A stretch of DNA of 15,108 nucleotides from GCA-003244245 sp038276315 (GTDB lineage: Bacteria > Actinomycetota > Actinomycetes > Mycobacteriales > Pseudonocardiaceae): positions 1-15,108 of the forward strand of contig JBBPZY010000298.1 of assembly GCA_038276315.1 (NCBI GenBank), given 5' to 3'. The position numbers and the translations under genes are program-made. Under the pieces are notes generated by a model, which was not told the DNA's origin, searched no databases, and saw only the letters and a program-made list of their open reading frames with translations. The first letter of the stretch is position 1. Every line of letters starts with the position of its first letter. Below are positions 5,451 through 13,908 of this stretch, in pieces.

Positions 5451-7106
5451 CGACAGCCCCAATGAGCTACCACGGCGGCGCGATCCGGGAATCAGCGATG
5501 CTCCCCGCCGGATCAACACAGTTTGCGCCAGGCCCAGGCTCAGCAGCGCTGAGACCGAGGCGAAGCCGATCCAGTAGGTAGGTGGCAGCAGCACGCCCAG
5601 CGCGCCGCCCATCACCCAGGCCGTCTGCAACACGGTTTCCGACCGGCCGAACGCCGAGGCGCGGGACTCTTCCGGCACGCGGCGTTGAATCACCGCGTCC
5701 AGGCAGACCTTGGCCACCGCGCTGCCCGTCGCCGCCACCAGAGCGGTGACCGCCGCGACGGCGATGCCCGACACCAGCGCGGTGAGCACCGCCATAGTCA
5801 GCCCAGCGACCACGCATCCGACGATGGCCTGATCGGGCCTACCGAAATGCATCCGGGCGCCGACCCCGTTGCCCAGGAAGCTGCCTGCCCCGGCTGCCGC
5901 GCCGACGATGCCGAGTAGCACCAACTGCCGTCCTGGTGAACCCTCCGTCTGGGCTTTGACCGCGAACGCCACGAACAGCGTGAGGAATCCGGTGAGCAGC
6001 CGCGCGGTCCCGTTGCCCCACAACGCGACGACCACCTGCCGACCCATCGGCTGACGGCGCCGCACGGAGCCGAGTGCGTCGCCGGACTCGGTCCGCAGGG
6101 ACGCTGGAATCTCGCCCTCGGTGACTTCCACCCAGGACGGGATGCGTAGGCACAGGGCGCCTCCCGTCAAGCAGATCGCCGCGGTGAACAGCAGCGCTCC
6201 CGGCGACCCGGTCAGCGCCGCTACCCCGGCGGCGGCCGCTCCAGACACTCCCGCAGCGACCAGCCCGAACGCCGTGAGTCGCGAGTTGGTCTTCACCAGA
6301 GTGATCTCCGGGGGCAGCACCCGGGGGATCACCGCTGCCTGGAGCACGCCGTAGGACTTGGCCAGCACCATGAAGCCCAGCGCTGCCGGGTACAGCAACC
6401 AGTCGTGGACGTGTGCCGCCATCACGATCAGCAGGAAGCCACGCCCGGCGAACGACAGCGCCATCGCCACCCGCCTACCGTGCTGCAACCGGTCCAGCAG
6501 TGGGCCGACCACCGGAGCGACCACCGCGAACGGCGCCACCGTGATCAACAGGTAGAGCGCCACATTGGTCCGACTCTGGGCGGTGGCGACGGCGAAGAAC
6601 AGCGTGTTGGCCAGTGCGACGGCGATCGCGGCGCTGGCCGCATAGTCCATCATCGCCGCGTAGGTCAGTGAGGACAGCCCGGATCGGCCGGCACCGTCGG
6701 CCGTGGTGGCCCGGTGAAAGCGCCGCACGCCGTCGCCGACGAGCTGCCTGCTCCGCCAGGCCGCCACCCGGGTGACGGTGATTTTGCGGGGCGGCGGTAG
6801 CGGTCGATCCCGAGGAGCAGGGCTGCCGTCTTCCTGGTCGTCCCAAGGATGATGCGCTGAAGCGCCCGGCGGTGACCAATTTCGCTCGTCCGCAGCGGTG
6901 GCGCCGCTGGGGGCCGGCGGTGCCCAGGGCGACGGCGGCGGCGCGGCCGGCTGCGGTGGGTCGGTCCGGCCCGGACCGGCGCGGTGGTCGTCGGGCACCC
7001 ACCGTCGCCCACGGCGGGTCCGACGGCGCCCCAGGGCGCCGGAGTGTCCGGCGCCGGATGGAGATGCGGGCCGCTTCACGCGTTCATCCTGCACCACACG
7101 CGCCAT
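5430..7106 (-). CDS. MFS-type multi-pass transporter with long cytoplasmic N-terminus
   Basis: A 558-residue protein. The first 140 residues are proline-, arginine- and charge-rich and look disordered. From about residue 143 there is a series of hydrophobic helices (SLTYAAMMDYAASAAIAVAL, LYLLITVAPFAVVAPVV and later segments), consistent with about 12 membrane spans. The loop GPLLDRLQHGRR (201-212) fits MFS motif A (GxxxDRxxRR type). The substrate is unknown. From memory it corresponds to the MFS-like protein encoded near cspB in mycobacteria (Rv0876c). The ATG at 7106 has a poor ribosome site; an in-frame GTG at 7079 has AGGA about 8 nt away and could be the real start, shortening the protein by 9 residues. 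The cyclotransferase gene lies 105 bp upstream on the same strand, so cotranscription is possible. Confidence 0.85.
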   Translation of the reverse strand: MARVVQDERVKRPASPSGAGHSGALGRRRTRRGRRWVPDDHRAGPGRTDPPQPAAPPPSPWAPPAPSGATAADERNWSPPGASAHHPWDDQEDGSPAPRDRPLPPPRKITVTRVAAWRSRQLVGDGVRRFHRATTADGAGRSGLSSLTYAAMMDYAASAAIAVALANTLFFAVATAQSRTNVALYLLITVAPFAVVAPVVGPLLDRLQHGRRVAMALSFAGRGFLLIVMAAHVHDWLLYPAALGFMVLAKSYGVLQAAVIPRVLPPEITLVKTNSRLTAFGLVAAGVSGAAAAGVAALTGSPGALLFTAAICLTGGALCLRIPSWVEVTEGEIPASLRTESGDALGSVRRRQPMGRQVVVALWGNGTARLLTGFLTLFVAFAVKAQTEGSPGRQLVLLGIVGAAAGAGSFLGNGVGARMHFGRPDQAIVGCVVAGLTMAVLTALVSGIAVAAVTALVAATGSAVAKVCLDAVIQRRVPEESRASAFGRSETVLQTAWVMGGALGVLLPPTYWIGFASVSALLSLGLAQTVLIRRGASLIPGSRRRGSSLGLSGARSPR

Positions 7107-7211
7107 CTTGGCGGTTATCCCCGCTGCCCACGCGCCTTGATCACCGGTTATGTGCCGTGGGCGACAGACCGTGTCGTTTGCGGCACCCGAAGCGCGATCA
7201 AGCTGCGGCGG

Positions 7212-8042
7212 CTACGGCGGTTGGGGGACGAAGCGTACCCGAAACAGTGACGGCCAGTGCTTGCCGGTGATCAGAAACTCATCGGTGCCCGGGATCGACG
7301 CGATGCCGTTGAGCACATCGCCAGCGGATTGCGGCTGGGTGCGCAGCAGACCGGACGCATCGACGACCCCGGTCACCGCACCGGTGCTGGGATCGATGCG
7401 CACGATGCGGTCAGTCTGGAAGACGTTGGCCCAGATGACCCCGCCGGCGCACTCCAGTTCGTTGAGCTGGCGCACCGGCTCGCCGTCGAGGCGGACCTCC
7501 AGCTGGCCCGACGGGGCGAAGGTCTCCGGGTCCCGGAAGGTCAGCCGGTCCGAGCCGTCACTCATCAGCAGCCGGTGCTCGTCGTGGCACAGTCCCCAAC
7601 CCTGCCCTGGAAAGGTCACTCGGCGGCGCTGCACCAGCGTCGCCGGATCCCGCTCGATCGCTATCCCGCTGGTCCAGGTGAGCTGCCACAACCGGTCGTC
7701 GGTGACGGTGAGGCCCTCGCCGAAAAGGTCAGCCGGCAGCATCACCTCCCGCAGCATGGCGCCGCTGGCCAGCGCGGTGGCCCGGAGCCGGGACTGCCCG
7801 GCCAGCCCGCTGCCCTCGTAGAGCACCCCGTTGTGGATTTCCAGGCCCTCGGTGTACATCGTCGGGTCATGCGCGAGCACGGCCAATACCTGCACATGCA
7901 GCTGTTGGGCACTCGAAGCGGTGCAACCGGCCAGCATGACGACCACCAGCACCACGGTTGCCAGCGCGGTAATCGCCATTGCCGGCATCGGGATACCACG
8001 TCGGCCCGACCGGGTTAGTAGTACAGACCGCCGGTGCGGCAC
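7212..8042 (-). CDS. glutaminyl-peptide cyclotransferase (plant/bacterial type) lipoprotein
   Basis: The enzyme converts N-terminal glutamine of peptides to pyroglutamate. With the GTG at 8042 it has 276 residues: a basic n-region, a hydrophobic core (ITALATVVLVVVM) and a lipobox LAGC (C40), so it should be an exported lipoprotein. The mature part shows the beta-propeller signatures of the papaya-type family in order: YTEGLEIHNG, YEGSGLAGQSRLR, LFGEGLTV, LWQLTWTSG, GWGLCHDEHRLLMSDGS, LNELECAGGVIWANVF, DVLNGIA and ITGKHWP. The start is uncertain: GTG 8066 (adding 8 residues, and overlapping DUF3027) and ATG 7988 (removing the basic n-region) are alternatives, and none has a clear ribosome site. 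Its 5' end is divergent from DUF3027. Confidence 0.88.
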   Translation of the reverse strand: MPHRRSVLLTRSGRRGIPMPAMAITALATVVLVVVMLAGCTASSAQQLHVQVLAVLAHDPTMYTEGLEIHNGVLYEGSGLAGQSRLRATALASGAMLREVMLPADLFGEGLTVTDDRLWQLTWTSGIAIERDPATLVQRRRVTFPGQGWGLCHDEHRLLMSDGSDRLTFRDPETFAPSGQLEVRLDGEPVRQLNELECAGGVIWANVFQTDRIVRIDPSTGAVTGVVDASGLLRTQPQSAGDVLNGIASIPGTDEFLITGKHWPSLFRVRFVPQPP

Positions 8043-8052
8043 AATCGGAGTC

Positions 8053-8835
8053 GTGATTGCCGACACTACCGCGCCAGGCTCTGCTAGCTATGGGGCCATC
8101 CACGGGGACCTCGGTGAGGCCGCCGAGGTGGCCCGGCAGGCGGCGCAGGTTGAGGCCGGCGAGCACCCGGTAGGCGAGCATGTCGAGACCCAGACCGAGG
8201 ACGGCGGCGCGGTCACGCACCTCTTCGATGCCGACCTGCCCGGCTACCGCGGCTGGCGCTGGTCGGTCACGATGGCGTCGGCGGGCCCGGGAACCCCGGT
8301 GACAGTCAGCGAAGTGGTGCTGTTGCCCGGTCCGGAAGCGCTGGTCCCGCCGCCCTGGCTGCCCTGGACCCAGCGGCTACGGGCAGGCGACCTCGGGGTC
8401 GGCGATCTGCTGCCGACCGATCCGGACGACCCGCGGCTGGTGCCCGGCTACCTCATCGACGAGGACCCCGCGGTGGAGCCGCTGAGTCCCGAGCTCGGGC
8501 TGGGACGCCTCCGGGTGCTCAGCCGCGATGCCCGTCTCGCGCTGGTGCAACGCTGGCACGACAGTGACCGCGGCCCTGACTCGGAGATGGCCCGCAGTGC
8601 TCCCGACCGGTGCGTCGGCTGCGGCTTCTACCTACCGCTGGGTGGCCTGCTCGCGGCCGCCCTCGGCGTCTGCGGCAATGACCTGTCCCCAGCTGACGGC
8701 CAGGTGGTGCACGCCGAGTTCGGCTGCGGGGCGCATTCCGAGGTCCGGGTAGACACCAGTCCGAACGTGCCGGTGGCCGAGCTGGTCTACGACGACGCCG
8801 AGCTGGAGATGCTGCCCCGGACTCCGGTGGAGTGA
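8053..8835 (+). CDS. DUF3027 family protein
   Basis: A 260-residue protein with the hallmarks of actinobacterial DUF3027: an N-terminal helix EAAEVARQAAQVEAGEHPVGEH, the GYRGWRWSVTMA segment, VSEVVLLPGPEAL, PWLPWTQRLRAGDLGVGDLLP, and DDPRLVPGY. The C-terminus has a probable zinc site: CVGCGFYLPL (C187, C190), LGVCGNDLSPADG (C207) and EFGCGAHSE (C225, H228). The function of the family is unknown. The GTG at 8053 was chosen because the sequence before it is not family-like; GGAG lies only 2 nt upstream, so the ribosome site is not ideal. The 37-bp gap to the sacsin-like gene suggests an operon. From memory the M. tuberculosis homologue is Rv0883c. Confidence 0.9.
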   Translation: MIADTTAPGSASYGAIHGDLGEAAEVARQAAQVEAGEHPVGEHVETQTEDGGAVTHLFDADLPGYRGWRWSVTMASAGPGTPVTVSEVVLLPGPEALVPPPWLPWTQRLRAGDLGVGDLLPTDPDDPRLVPGYLIDEDPAVEPLSPELGLGRLRVLSRDARLALVQRWHDSDRGPDSEMARSAPDRCVGCGFYLPLGGLLAAALGVCGNDLSPADGQVVHAEFGCGAHSEVRVDTSPNVPVAELVYDDAELEMLPRTPVE

Positions 8836-8872
8836 CGCCTGCTCGTCAGGGCCACATGAACGTCGTCGAGCC

Positions 8873-11752
8873 ATGAACACCATCGCGGACCCGTTCGGTA
8901 CTGCCGCGCTACGGGCCGGGGTGCTGGCCGCCTGGCGGGGGTCCCCGACGCGGTTCCGGGAGGACGCCAATGCCGAGTCCGACCTCGCCCTGCTCGGTTA
9001 CGCAGACCGGTTGCTCGTCGAGCTGGCGCAGAACGCTGCCGACGCCGCGCAACGCGCGGGGGTGCCGGGGCACCTGCGGGTCACCGTGCAGGGCCGCGAA
9101 CTGCGGGCCGCGAACACCGGCGCGCCGCTGGACGCCGCCGGGGTGGCCGCGCTGGCCGCACTGCGTGCGTCGGCCAAGCGGGAGGGTGACAGCGTCGGTC
9201 GTTTCGGGGTCGGCTTCGCGGCGGTCCTCGGGGCCACCGACACCCCGCAGGTGCTGTCGCGCTCCGGCGGCGTCGAGTTCTCCGCGCAGCGCACCGTCGA
9301 CGCGGTGGCCGACGACCCGGCACTGGCCGCGGAGCTGGCTCGGCGCGGCGGCCGGCCGCCGGTGCTGCGGTTGGTGTGGCCGGCGGTCGGGGATCCGCCG
9401 GCCGGCTTCGAGACCGAGGTTCGCCTGCCGCTACGCCCCGGGATCGATCCGGAGGCCGTGCTCGCGGCGTTCGTCGCGGAGGCCGGTGACCTGCTGCTGG
9501 CGCTGCCGTGGTTGCAGCGCATCGACATCGATGATCGGGTGCTGCGCCGCGAAGGACAGGACCCGGTGCTCGTGCACGACGGTGCTGAGTTGCGCCGCTG
9601 GCGGGTGGTGCGCCAGACCGGCCGGTTACCGGCGACCGCGCTGGCCGGGCTCGGGCCCGAGACGAGGCCGCAGTGGAGCCTGTGCTGGGCATTGCCGGTC
9701 CGCGCCGACGGTGCGCCGTCACCGTTGACCGCCGACGTGCTGCACGCGCCCACCCCGACCGCGGAGCGCCTCAGCCTGCCCGCGCGGCTGATCGCCACGG
9801 TGCCCGTCGACTCATCACGGCGCCACGTCCATCCCGGGCCGGCCGTTGAGCTCGTGCTCGGCGCTGCGGCGCAGGTTTACCCGCAGCTTGCTGCTGCGCT
9901 GGTACCGGATCAGCGCACCGCGCTGGTGCCGGCCCCGGGGTTCCCGGCCAGTGAAGTCGACGCGGTGCTGCGCGAGGCCGTACTCGAGGCGCTGCGCCAC
10001 ACGCCCTGGTTGCCCAGCGCCGCCGGCGGCGACATCGCGCCGGCCGACGCCCTGGTGCTCGACGTGCCGCTGCCTGAGCTGGCCGAACTGCTCGCCGACG
10101 GCACCCCGCACCTGCTCGATGCTGAACTGGCCGGTCCGGCGCACACCGCCGCACTTGCCGCGCTGGGGGTCACCCGGTTGCGTCCGGCGGCCATCGCCGA
10201 GCTGCTGGCCGGGCGCAACCGGCCACCGTTGTGGTGGCGGCGCTGTTATGCGGCGCTTGTCGGCCTGCTCGACGCCGACCCGTCGGCTCGCGAAGAGCTC
10301 GGCGCCCTGCCGGTGCCGCTGGCCGACGGGCGCACCGTCACCGGCCCGCGTGGGGTGCTGCTGGGTGACGTCGACGTTGCCGGCGGTGTCCCGACGGAAC
10401 TTCGGCTGGTGCATCCCGATGCCGTGCATCCGCTGCTGGAGCGGCTCGGGGCGCGCCCGGTGGGCTCCGCGGAACTGCTGGAGGCGCTGCGCCCGGCGAT
10501 CGAGGCCAGCGTCGATGACGCCGAGGACGGCCTGGACGTCACCGCACTCGCGCGGGCGGTGCTGTCGCTGGCGGCCGTCGCGGCATGCGACAACTCCGAC
10601 CGGCCGTGGCTGGGCGCGCTCGCGTTGCCTGACGACACCGGGGTACCGCGGCGCGCCGACGAGCTGGTGCTCCCTGATGGGGCCTTGCGGGAGCTGCTCG
10701 CTCCGGACGCGCCGCTGGGCGTGCTGGATCCCGCCGTCGCTGCCGAACAACCAGTGGACGCGCTGCGGGCAGTCGGGGTGCTGGATTCGTTCGCGGTGCT
10801 CGACGACCCGAACCCGAACGGCCCGGATCATGATCTCGATGGTGAACAGCAGTGGTGGGCGCAGGCGCACAGCGCCGATGGTGAGCCGCCGGCGCGCCTG
10901 CTCGCAGTCCGGGACCTGGACCTCGTCGACGATCAGTGCTGGCCGGTCGCGCTGCGCCGGATCGCGGCCGAGCCCGCTGGTCTGGCCGCGCTACGCCAGC
11001 CGGGCGGCTACACCGGCTGGTGGCTGGCCCGGCACGCCCGGCTAGGCGGCCACCCACCGCCGTACTGGCGGCTAACCGGGGCCGCCGCGCTGGAGGGTCT
11101 CTATGACGTGGTGCCCCGCTGCGACACCGGCGAGGCGCTGCTCGCCGCCGCCGGGGTGCGCACCGGGTTGAGCATCGTCAGTGCCGCGGATGCTGCTGAT
11201 CTGCTGGCCCGGCTGGCGGACCCGGCCCGCACGGTCACCCCCGCGGTGGTGCACGCCGCGCACACCGTTCTGGCCGGCGCGGATCTCGATCCCGCCGACG
11301 TGGAGCCCCCGGCCAGGGTGCGGGCGGTGACCGGCGAGGTGATCGAGGCCGACCGCGCGGTGGTGCTCGACTCGCCGTGGCTGGCCGGGGTGCTCCCGGC
11401 CGGTGAACTGGTCTCCGGTGGCGACCCCGGTGTCCTGGCCGACTTGCTGGACCTGCCGCTGGCCTCTGAGCGGGTGGCGCCCGAGCTGCTCGACGCCGCT
11501 GGGGCGACGACGGTGCGGTGGGTCGAACTGGTGGACGTGGTGGCGGTGTGCGCCGCCGCCGGGCTGGTCGTTCCAGACGGCAAGCTGCGGCTGCACGAGC
11601 AGCTGCTGGTACGTCACGACGGTGCCGAGTACGCGGTCCCGTTCTGGGTCACTCCCAATGGCACCGTGCACGCCGCTGACCCGGTACGCGCCGCGCTGCT
11701 CCTACCCTCGTCAATGGCCCTGCGTTTCCCACCGCGGTCGGTCGGTCTTTGA
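8873..11752 (+). CDS. sacsin-like protein with N-terminal GHKL (Hsp90-type) ATPase domain
   Basis: A 959-residue protein. The N-terminus is a GHKL ATP-binding fold of the sacsin type. The N-box is LLVELAQNAADA (E50, N54, D57), the G1-like loop is AANTGAPLD with NTG at 81-83, and the G2 loop is GRFGVGFAAVLG (109-120). Sacsin-like members normally have NxG instead of the DxGxG of Hsp90, so this is not degenerate. The remaining roughly 750 residues are Leu/Ala/Asp-rich and carry no domain I can name. A chaperone-like ATPase is the family inference; clients are unknown. The gene follows DUF3027 by 37 bp. The ATG at 8873 has only a weak ribosome site, but a 6-codon mini-ORF (ATG 8856) stops in an ATGA overlap with it. 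No membrane segment or signal peptide is seen. Confidence 0.87.
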   Translation: MNTIADPFGTAALRAGVLAAWRGSPTRFREDANAESDLALLGYADRLLVELAQNAADAAQRAGVPGHLRVTVQGRELRAANTGAPLDAAGVAALAALRASAKREGDSVGRFGVGFAAVLGATDTPQVLSRSGGVEFSAQRTVDAVADDPALAAELARRGGRPPVLRLVWPAVGDPPAGFETEVRLPLRPGIDPEAVLAAFVAEAGDLLLALPWLQRIDIDDRVLRREGQDPVLVHDGAELRRWRVVRQTGRLPATALAGLGPETRPQWSLCWALPVRADGAPSPLTADVLHAPTPTAERLSLPARLIATVPVDSSRRHVHPGPAVELVLGAAAQVYPQLAAALVPDQRTALVPAPGFPASEVDAVLREAVLEALRHTPWLPSAAGGDIAPADALVLDVPLPELAELLADGTPHLLDAELAGPAHTAALAALGVTRLRPAAIAELLAGRNRPPLWWRRCYAALVGLLDADPSAREELGALPVPLADGRTVTGPRGVLLGDVDVAGGVPTELRLVHPDAVHPLLERLGARPVGSAELLEALRPAIEASVDDAEDGLDVTALARAVLSLAAVAACDNSDRPWLGALALPDDTGVPRRADELVLPDGALRELLAPDAPLGVLDPAVAAEQPVDALRAVGVLDSFAVLDDPNPNGPDHDLDGEQQWWAQAHSADGEPPARLLAVRDLDLVDDQCWPVALRRIAAEPAGLAALRQPGGYTGWWLARHARLGGHPPPYWRLTGAAALEGLYDVVPRCDTGEALLAAAGVRTGLSIVSAADAADLLARLADPARTVTPAVVHAAHTVLAGADLDPADVEPPARVRAVTGEVIEADRAVVLDSPWLAGVLPAGELVSGGDPGVLADLLDLPLASERVAPELLDAAGATTVRWVELVDVVAVCAAAGLVVPDGKLRLHEQLLVRHDGAEYAVPFWVTPNGTVHAADPVRAALLLPSSMALRFPPRSVGL

Positions 11753-11789
11753 CGCCTCGGGTACGGTGAGGAATCGATCGAACACGTGA

Positions 11790-11807
11790 CGTAAGTGCGT
11801 CCGTAAG
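11790..11807 (+). repeat. tandem CGTAAG direct repeats, 12-bp spacing
   Basis: CGTAAG occurs at 11790-11795 and 11802-11807 in the 137-bp gap between the sacsin-like gene and the ABC ATPase gene. A spacing just over one helical turn suits a dimeric regulator bound on one face of the DNA. No regulator gene for the exporter lies next to it, and no clear promoter hexamers flank it. Confidence 0.2.
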
Positions 11808-11889
11808 CGTTCTATGTCGGCCCCCGTCACATCCCGAGCACGCGCTGGAGTTGACCACGGGCCGAGTGCGGCATGAGACGGTAAGCATC

Positions 11890-12864
11890 GTGGAGCCAAC
11901 CGCGGTGGAGGTTCGGGAACTGGTCAAGCGCTATCCGAAAGCGCGGACCGATGCGGTCGACCGGCTCACCTTCGCGGTAGCAGGTGGCGAGATCTTCGGG
12001 TTGCTCGGCCCGAACGGGGCCGGCAAGTCCACCACGATCGGGGTACTCACCACTCGGGTCCGGCCCACCGCCGGGCAGGCGCTGATCGCGAACGTGGACG
12101 TGATGGTCGCGCCGCGGACCGTGCGCAGCCTGCTCGGTGTCGTCCCGCAACGCAACAACCTCGATCGGTCCCTGTCGGTCCGGCAGAACCTGCTGTTCCA
12201 CGCCGCCTACCACGGTGTGCCCAAGGCCGTCCGCACGCGGCGGGCCGAGGCGTTGCTGGAGCAGTTCTCGCTGACCGACCGGGCCAACGAGAAGCCGGAG
12301 CTGTTCTCCGGCGGTCAGAACCAGCGGATGATGATCGCCCGAGCGTTGATGCACGACCCAAGGGTGCTGTTCCTCGACGAGCCCAGCACCGGGCTGGACC
12401 CGGCCGCCCGGCTGTTCGTGTGGGACCGCATCCGGGAGTTGCGCGAGGCCGGCGTGACGATCGTGCTGACGACGCACGACATGGACGAGGCAGCGGCGCT
12501 GGCCGACCGGGTCGGGATAGTCGATCTCGGTCGGCTCCTCGCGCTGGACACCCCGGCTGCCCTGGTCCGCGGGCTGGCCACCGGAGCGAGCCTGCAAGTC
12601 ACGGTAGAGCCTGCCGGCGAGCTCGGGGTGGTGGGACTGCTCGACCGGCTGGGTGCGCTGGCTGGGGTGCAGCGGTGCGAGCAGGTCCGCGCCGAGGAGG
12701 CTGTACACACCATCCGGCTCTTCCTCACCGGGGAGGCCGCAGCGATGGTCGCCCCGGTCGCCGCCGCGGTGGCGGAGGTCGGCGCCCGACTGAATGGGGT
12801 GGAGATCGGCGAGGCCAGCCTGGAGGATGTGTTCATCGACCTGACCGGCAGGAGCCTGCGCTGA
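11890..12864 (+). CDS. DrrA-type ABC transporter ATP-binding protein
   Basis: A 324-residue ATPase of an ABC-2 exporter. All nucleotide-binding motifs are present: Walker A GPNGAGKST (40-48), Q-loop VVPQRN (Q87), signature FSGGQNQR (139-146, the first Leu of LSGGQ replaced by Phe), Walker B VLFLDEPSTGLD (159-170) and switch His THD (H196). The tail of about 100 residues resembles the regulatory extension (DUF4162-like) of DrrA-type drug and lipid exporters, ending EASLEDVFIDLTGR. GTG 11890 is my choice; GTG 11866 and TTG 11851 are in frame, but none has a good ribosome site. The permease gene follows directly. The substrate (drug, lipid or natural product) cannot be told from the sequence. 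Confidence 0.92.
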   Translation: MEPTAVEVRELVKRYPKARTDAVDRLTFAVAGGEIFGLLGPNGAGKSTTIGVLTTRVRPTAGQALIANVDVMVAPRTVRSLLGVVPQRNNLDRSLSVRQNLLFHAAYHGVPKAVRTRRAEALLEQFSLTDRANEKPELFSGGQNQRMMIARALMHDPRVLFLDEPSTGLDPAARLFVWDRIRELREAGVTIVLTTHDMDEAAALADRVGIVDLGRLLALDTPAALVRGLATGASLQVTVEPAGELGVVGLLDRLGALAGVQRCEQVRAEEAVHTIRLFLTGEAAAMVAPVAAAVAEVGARLNGVEIGEASLEDVFIDLTGRSLR

Positions 12865-12905
12865 CGACGACAACTGCACCGGCACGCACCGGCCACTCCG
12901 CTGAG

Positions 12906-13700
12906 GTGGTGCGGGGGCCATCCCGGGCGCTGATGCTGCGCTCGTTCGGCTCGGTGCTGCGCCGTGACATCGTCGTCACCGGTAAGGATCTGGTGGCGTT
13001 TCTGGCCCAGGTGCTGTTGCAGCCGGTGTTCTTTCTGTTCGTCTTCGGCAAGCTGTTGACCAGCCTCGGCTACACCAGCAGTGGCTACTCCAGCCTGCTG
13101 TTCCCCGGCCTGGTCGCGCTGACCGCGACGGTGACCGCGATCCAGGCGATGGCTTTTCCGCTGGTGGCCGAGTTCGGCTGGACCAAGGAGATCGAGGACC
13201 GGTTGCTGGCCCCGCTCCCGCTGTGGGCGGTGGCGGCGGAGAAGGTGGTCTTCGCCACGCTGCGGGCACTGGTCGCCTCGGCGGTGATGTTTCCGATCGG
13301 CATCGGCGTCCTCGGGTCGATCCCGTACCGGGCAGACGGCCTGGGGCTGCTGATCGGCGTGTTGCTGCTCGGCAGCCTGGTCGGGGCATGCATCGGTATG
13401 ACGATCGGCACTTTCGTGCCACCAGCCAAGATCAACATTGCCTTCGCGCTGATCTTCACGCCGTTGCTGTTCACCGGCGCGACCCAGTACCCGTGGCCGT
13501 CTCTGGCGGCGCACCTGCGCTGGTTCCAGGTACTCAGTGCAGCCAACCCGATCACCTACGTCTCTGAAGGCATGCGGGCCGCGCTGGTGCCGAACATCCC
13601 GCACATCCCGGGTTGGATCTGCCTGCTGGCGCTCGCCGGCTCGCTGGCGCTCTTCGGCACCGTGGGCATGATCGGCTTTCGGCACCGCGCCATCGACTAG
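12906..13700 (+). CDS. DrrB-type ABC-2 permease
   Basis: A 264-residue membrane protein that pairs with the preceding ATPase. It has the ABC-2 layout: an N-terminal amphipathic stretch (LMLRSFGSVLRRDIVVTGKD), a first membrane helix (LVAFLAQVLLQPVFFLFVFG), and about five more, including SSLLFPGLVALTATVTAIQA, FGWTKEIEDRLLAPLPLWAV with the EDRLLAPLP motif typical of DrrB proteins, FALIFTPLLFTGATQYPW, and LSAANPITYVSEGMRAAL. The start is not certain: GTG 12906 and 12909 and ATG 12933 are all in frame and lack a strong ribosome site. A CTG directly at the ATPase stop (12861) would also extend the frame. The operon with the ATPase is clear from order and spacing. Confidence 0.9.
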   Translation: MVRGPSRALMLRSFGSVLRRDIVVTGKDLVAFLAQVLLQPVFFLFVFGKLLTSLGYTSSGYSSLLFPGLVALTATVTAIQAMAFPLVAEFGWTKEIEDRLLAPLPLWAVAAEKVVFATLRALVASAVMFPIGIGVLGSIPYRADGLGLLIGVLLLGSLVGACIGMTIGTFVPPAKINIAFALIFTPLLFTGATQYPWPSLAAHLRWFQVLSAANPITYVSEGMRAALVPNIPHIPGWICLLALAGSLALFGTVGMIGFRHRAID

Positions 13701-13908
13701 CCATACCCGCTCCGAGCTACGCGAAGAAAACCTCAGATTTGGACTGAAGCCGTGATCAAATCCGCTAATGCGGGTAGAGCTGGCTTGTTTTCGGCGGTTG
13801 TGCGTCTACCGACGGCGTGCGAAGCGGGGCTACCCGGGACAGGTGTACGGCGGTCCGTCCGGGGCTTGTGCGGCCGCACCGCCCCATCGTTCGCAGGGAG
13901 AGCATGGG

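Noticed and set aside
9081..9122. Loss of the Hsp90 DxGxG motif in the sacsin-like protein as a sign of inactivity
   Set aside because: Sacsin-type GHKL proteins often have NxG at this place, and the N-box and G2 loop are intact.
9815..10870. 351-codon minus-strand ORF inside the sacsin-like gene
   Set aside because: Arg/Gln/His-rich antisense shadow of GC-rich codons; the plus strand has clear GHKL motifs and correct third-position GC bias.
11827..12921. 364-codon minus-strand ORF over the ABC ATPase
   Set aside because: Antisense shadow of a gene with all ABC motifs.
12315..13685. 456-codon minus-strand ORF across the ABC transporter genes
   Set aside because: Its composition (Gln, Arg, Asp, Ser runs) is that of an antisense shadow; both plus-strand genes have strong family motifs.
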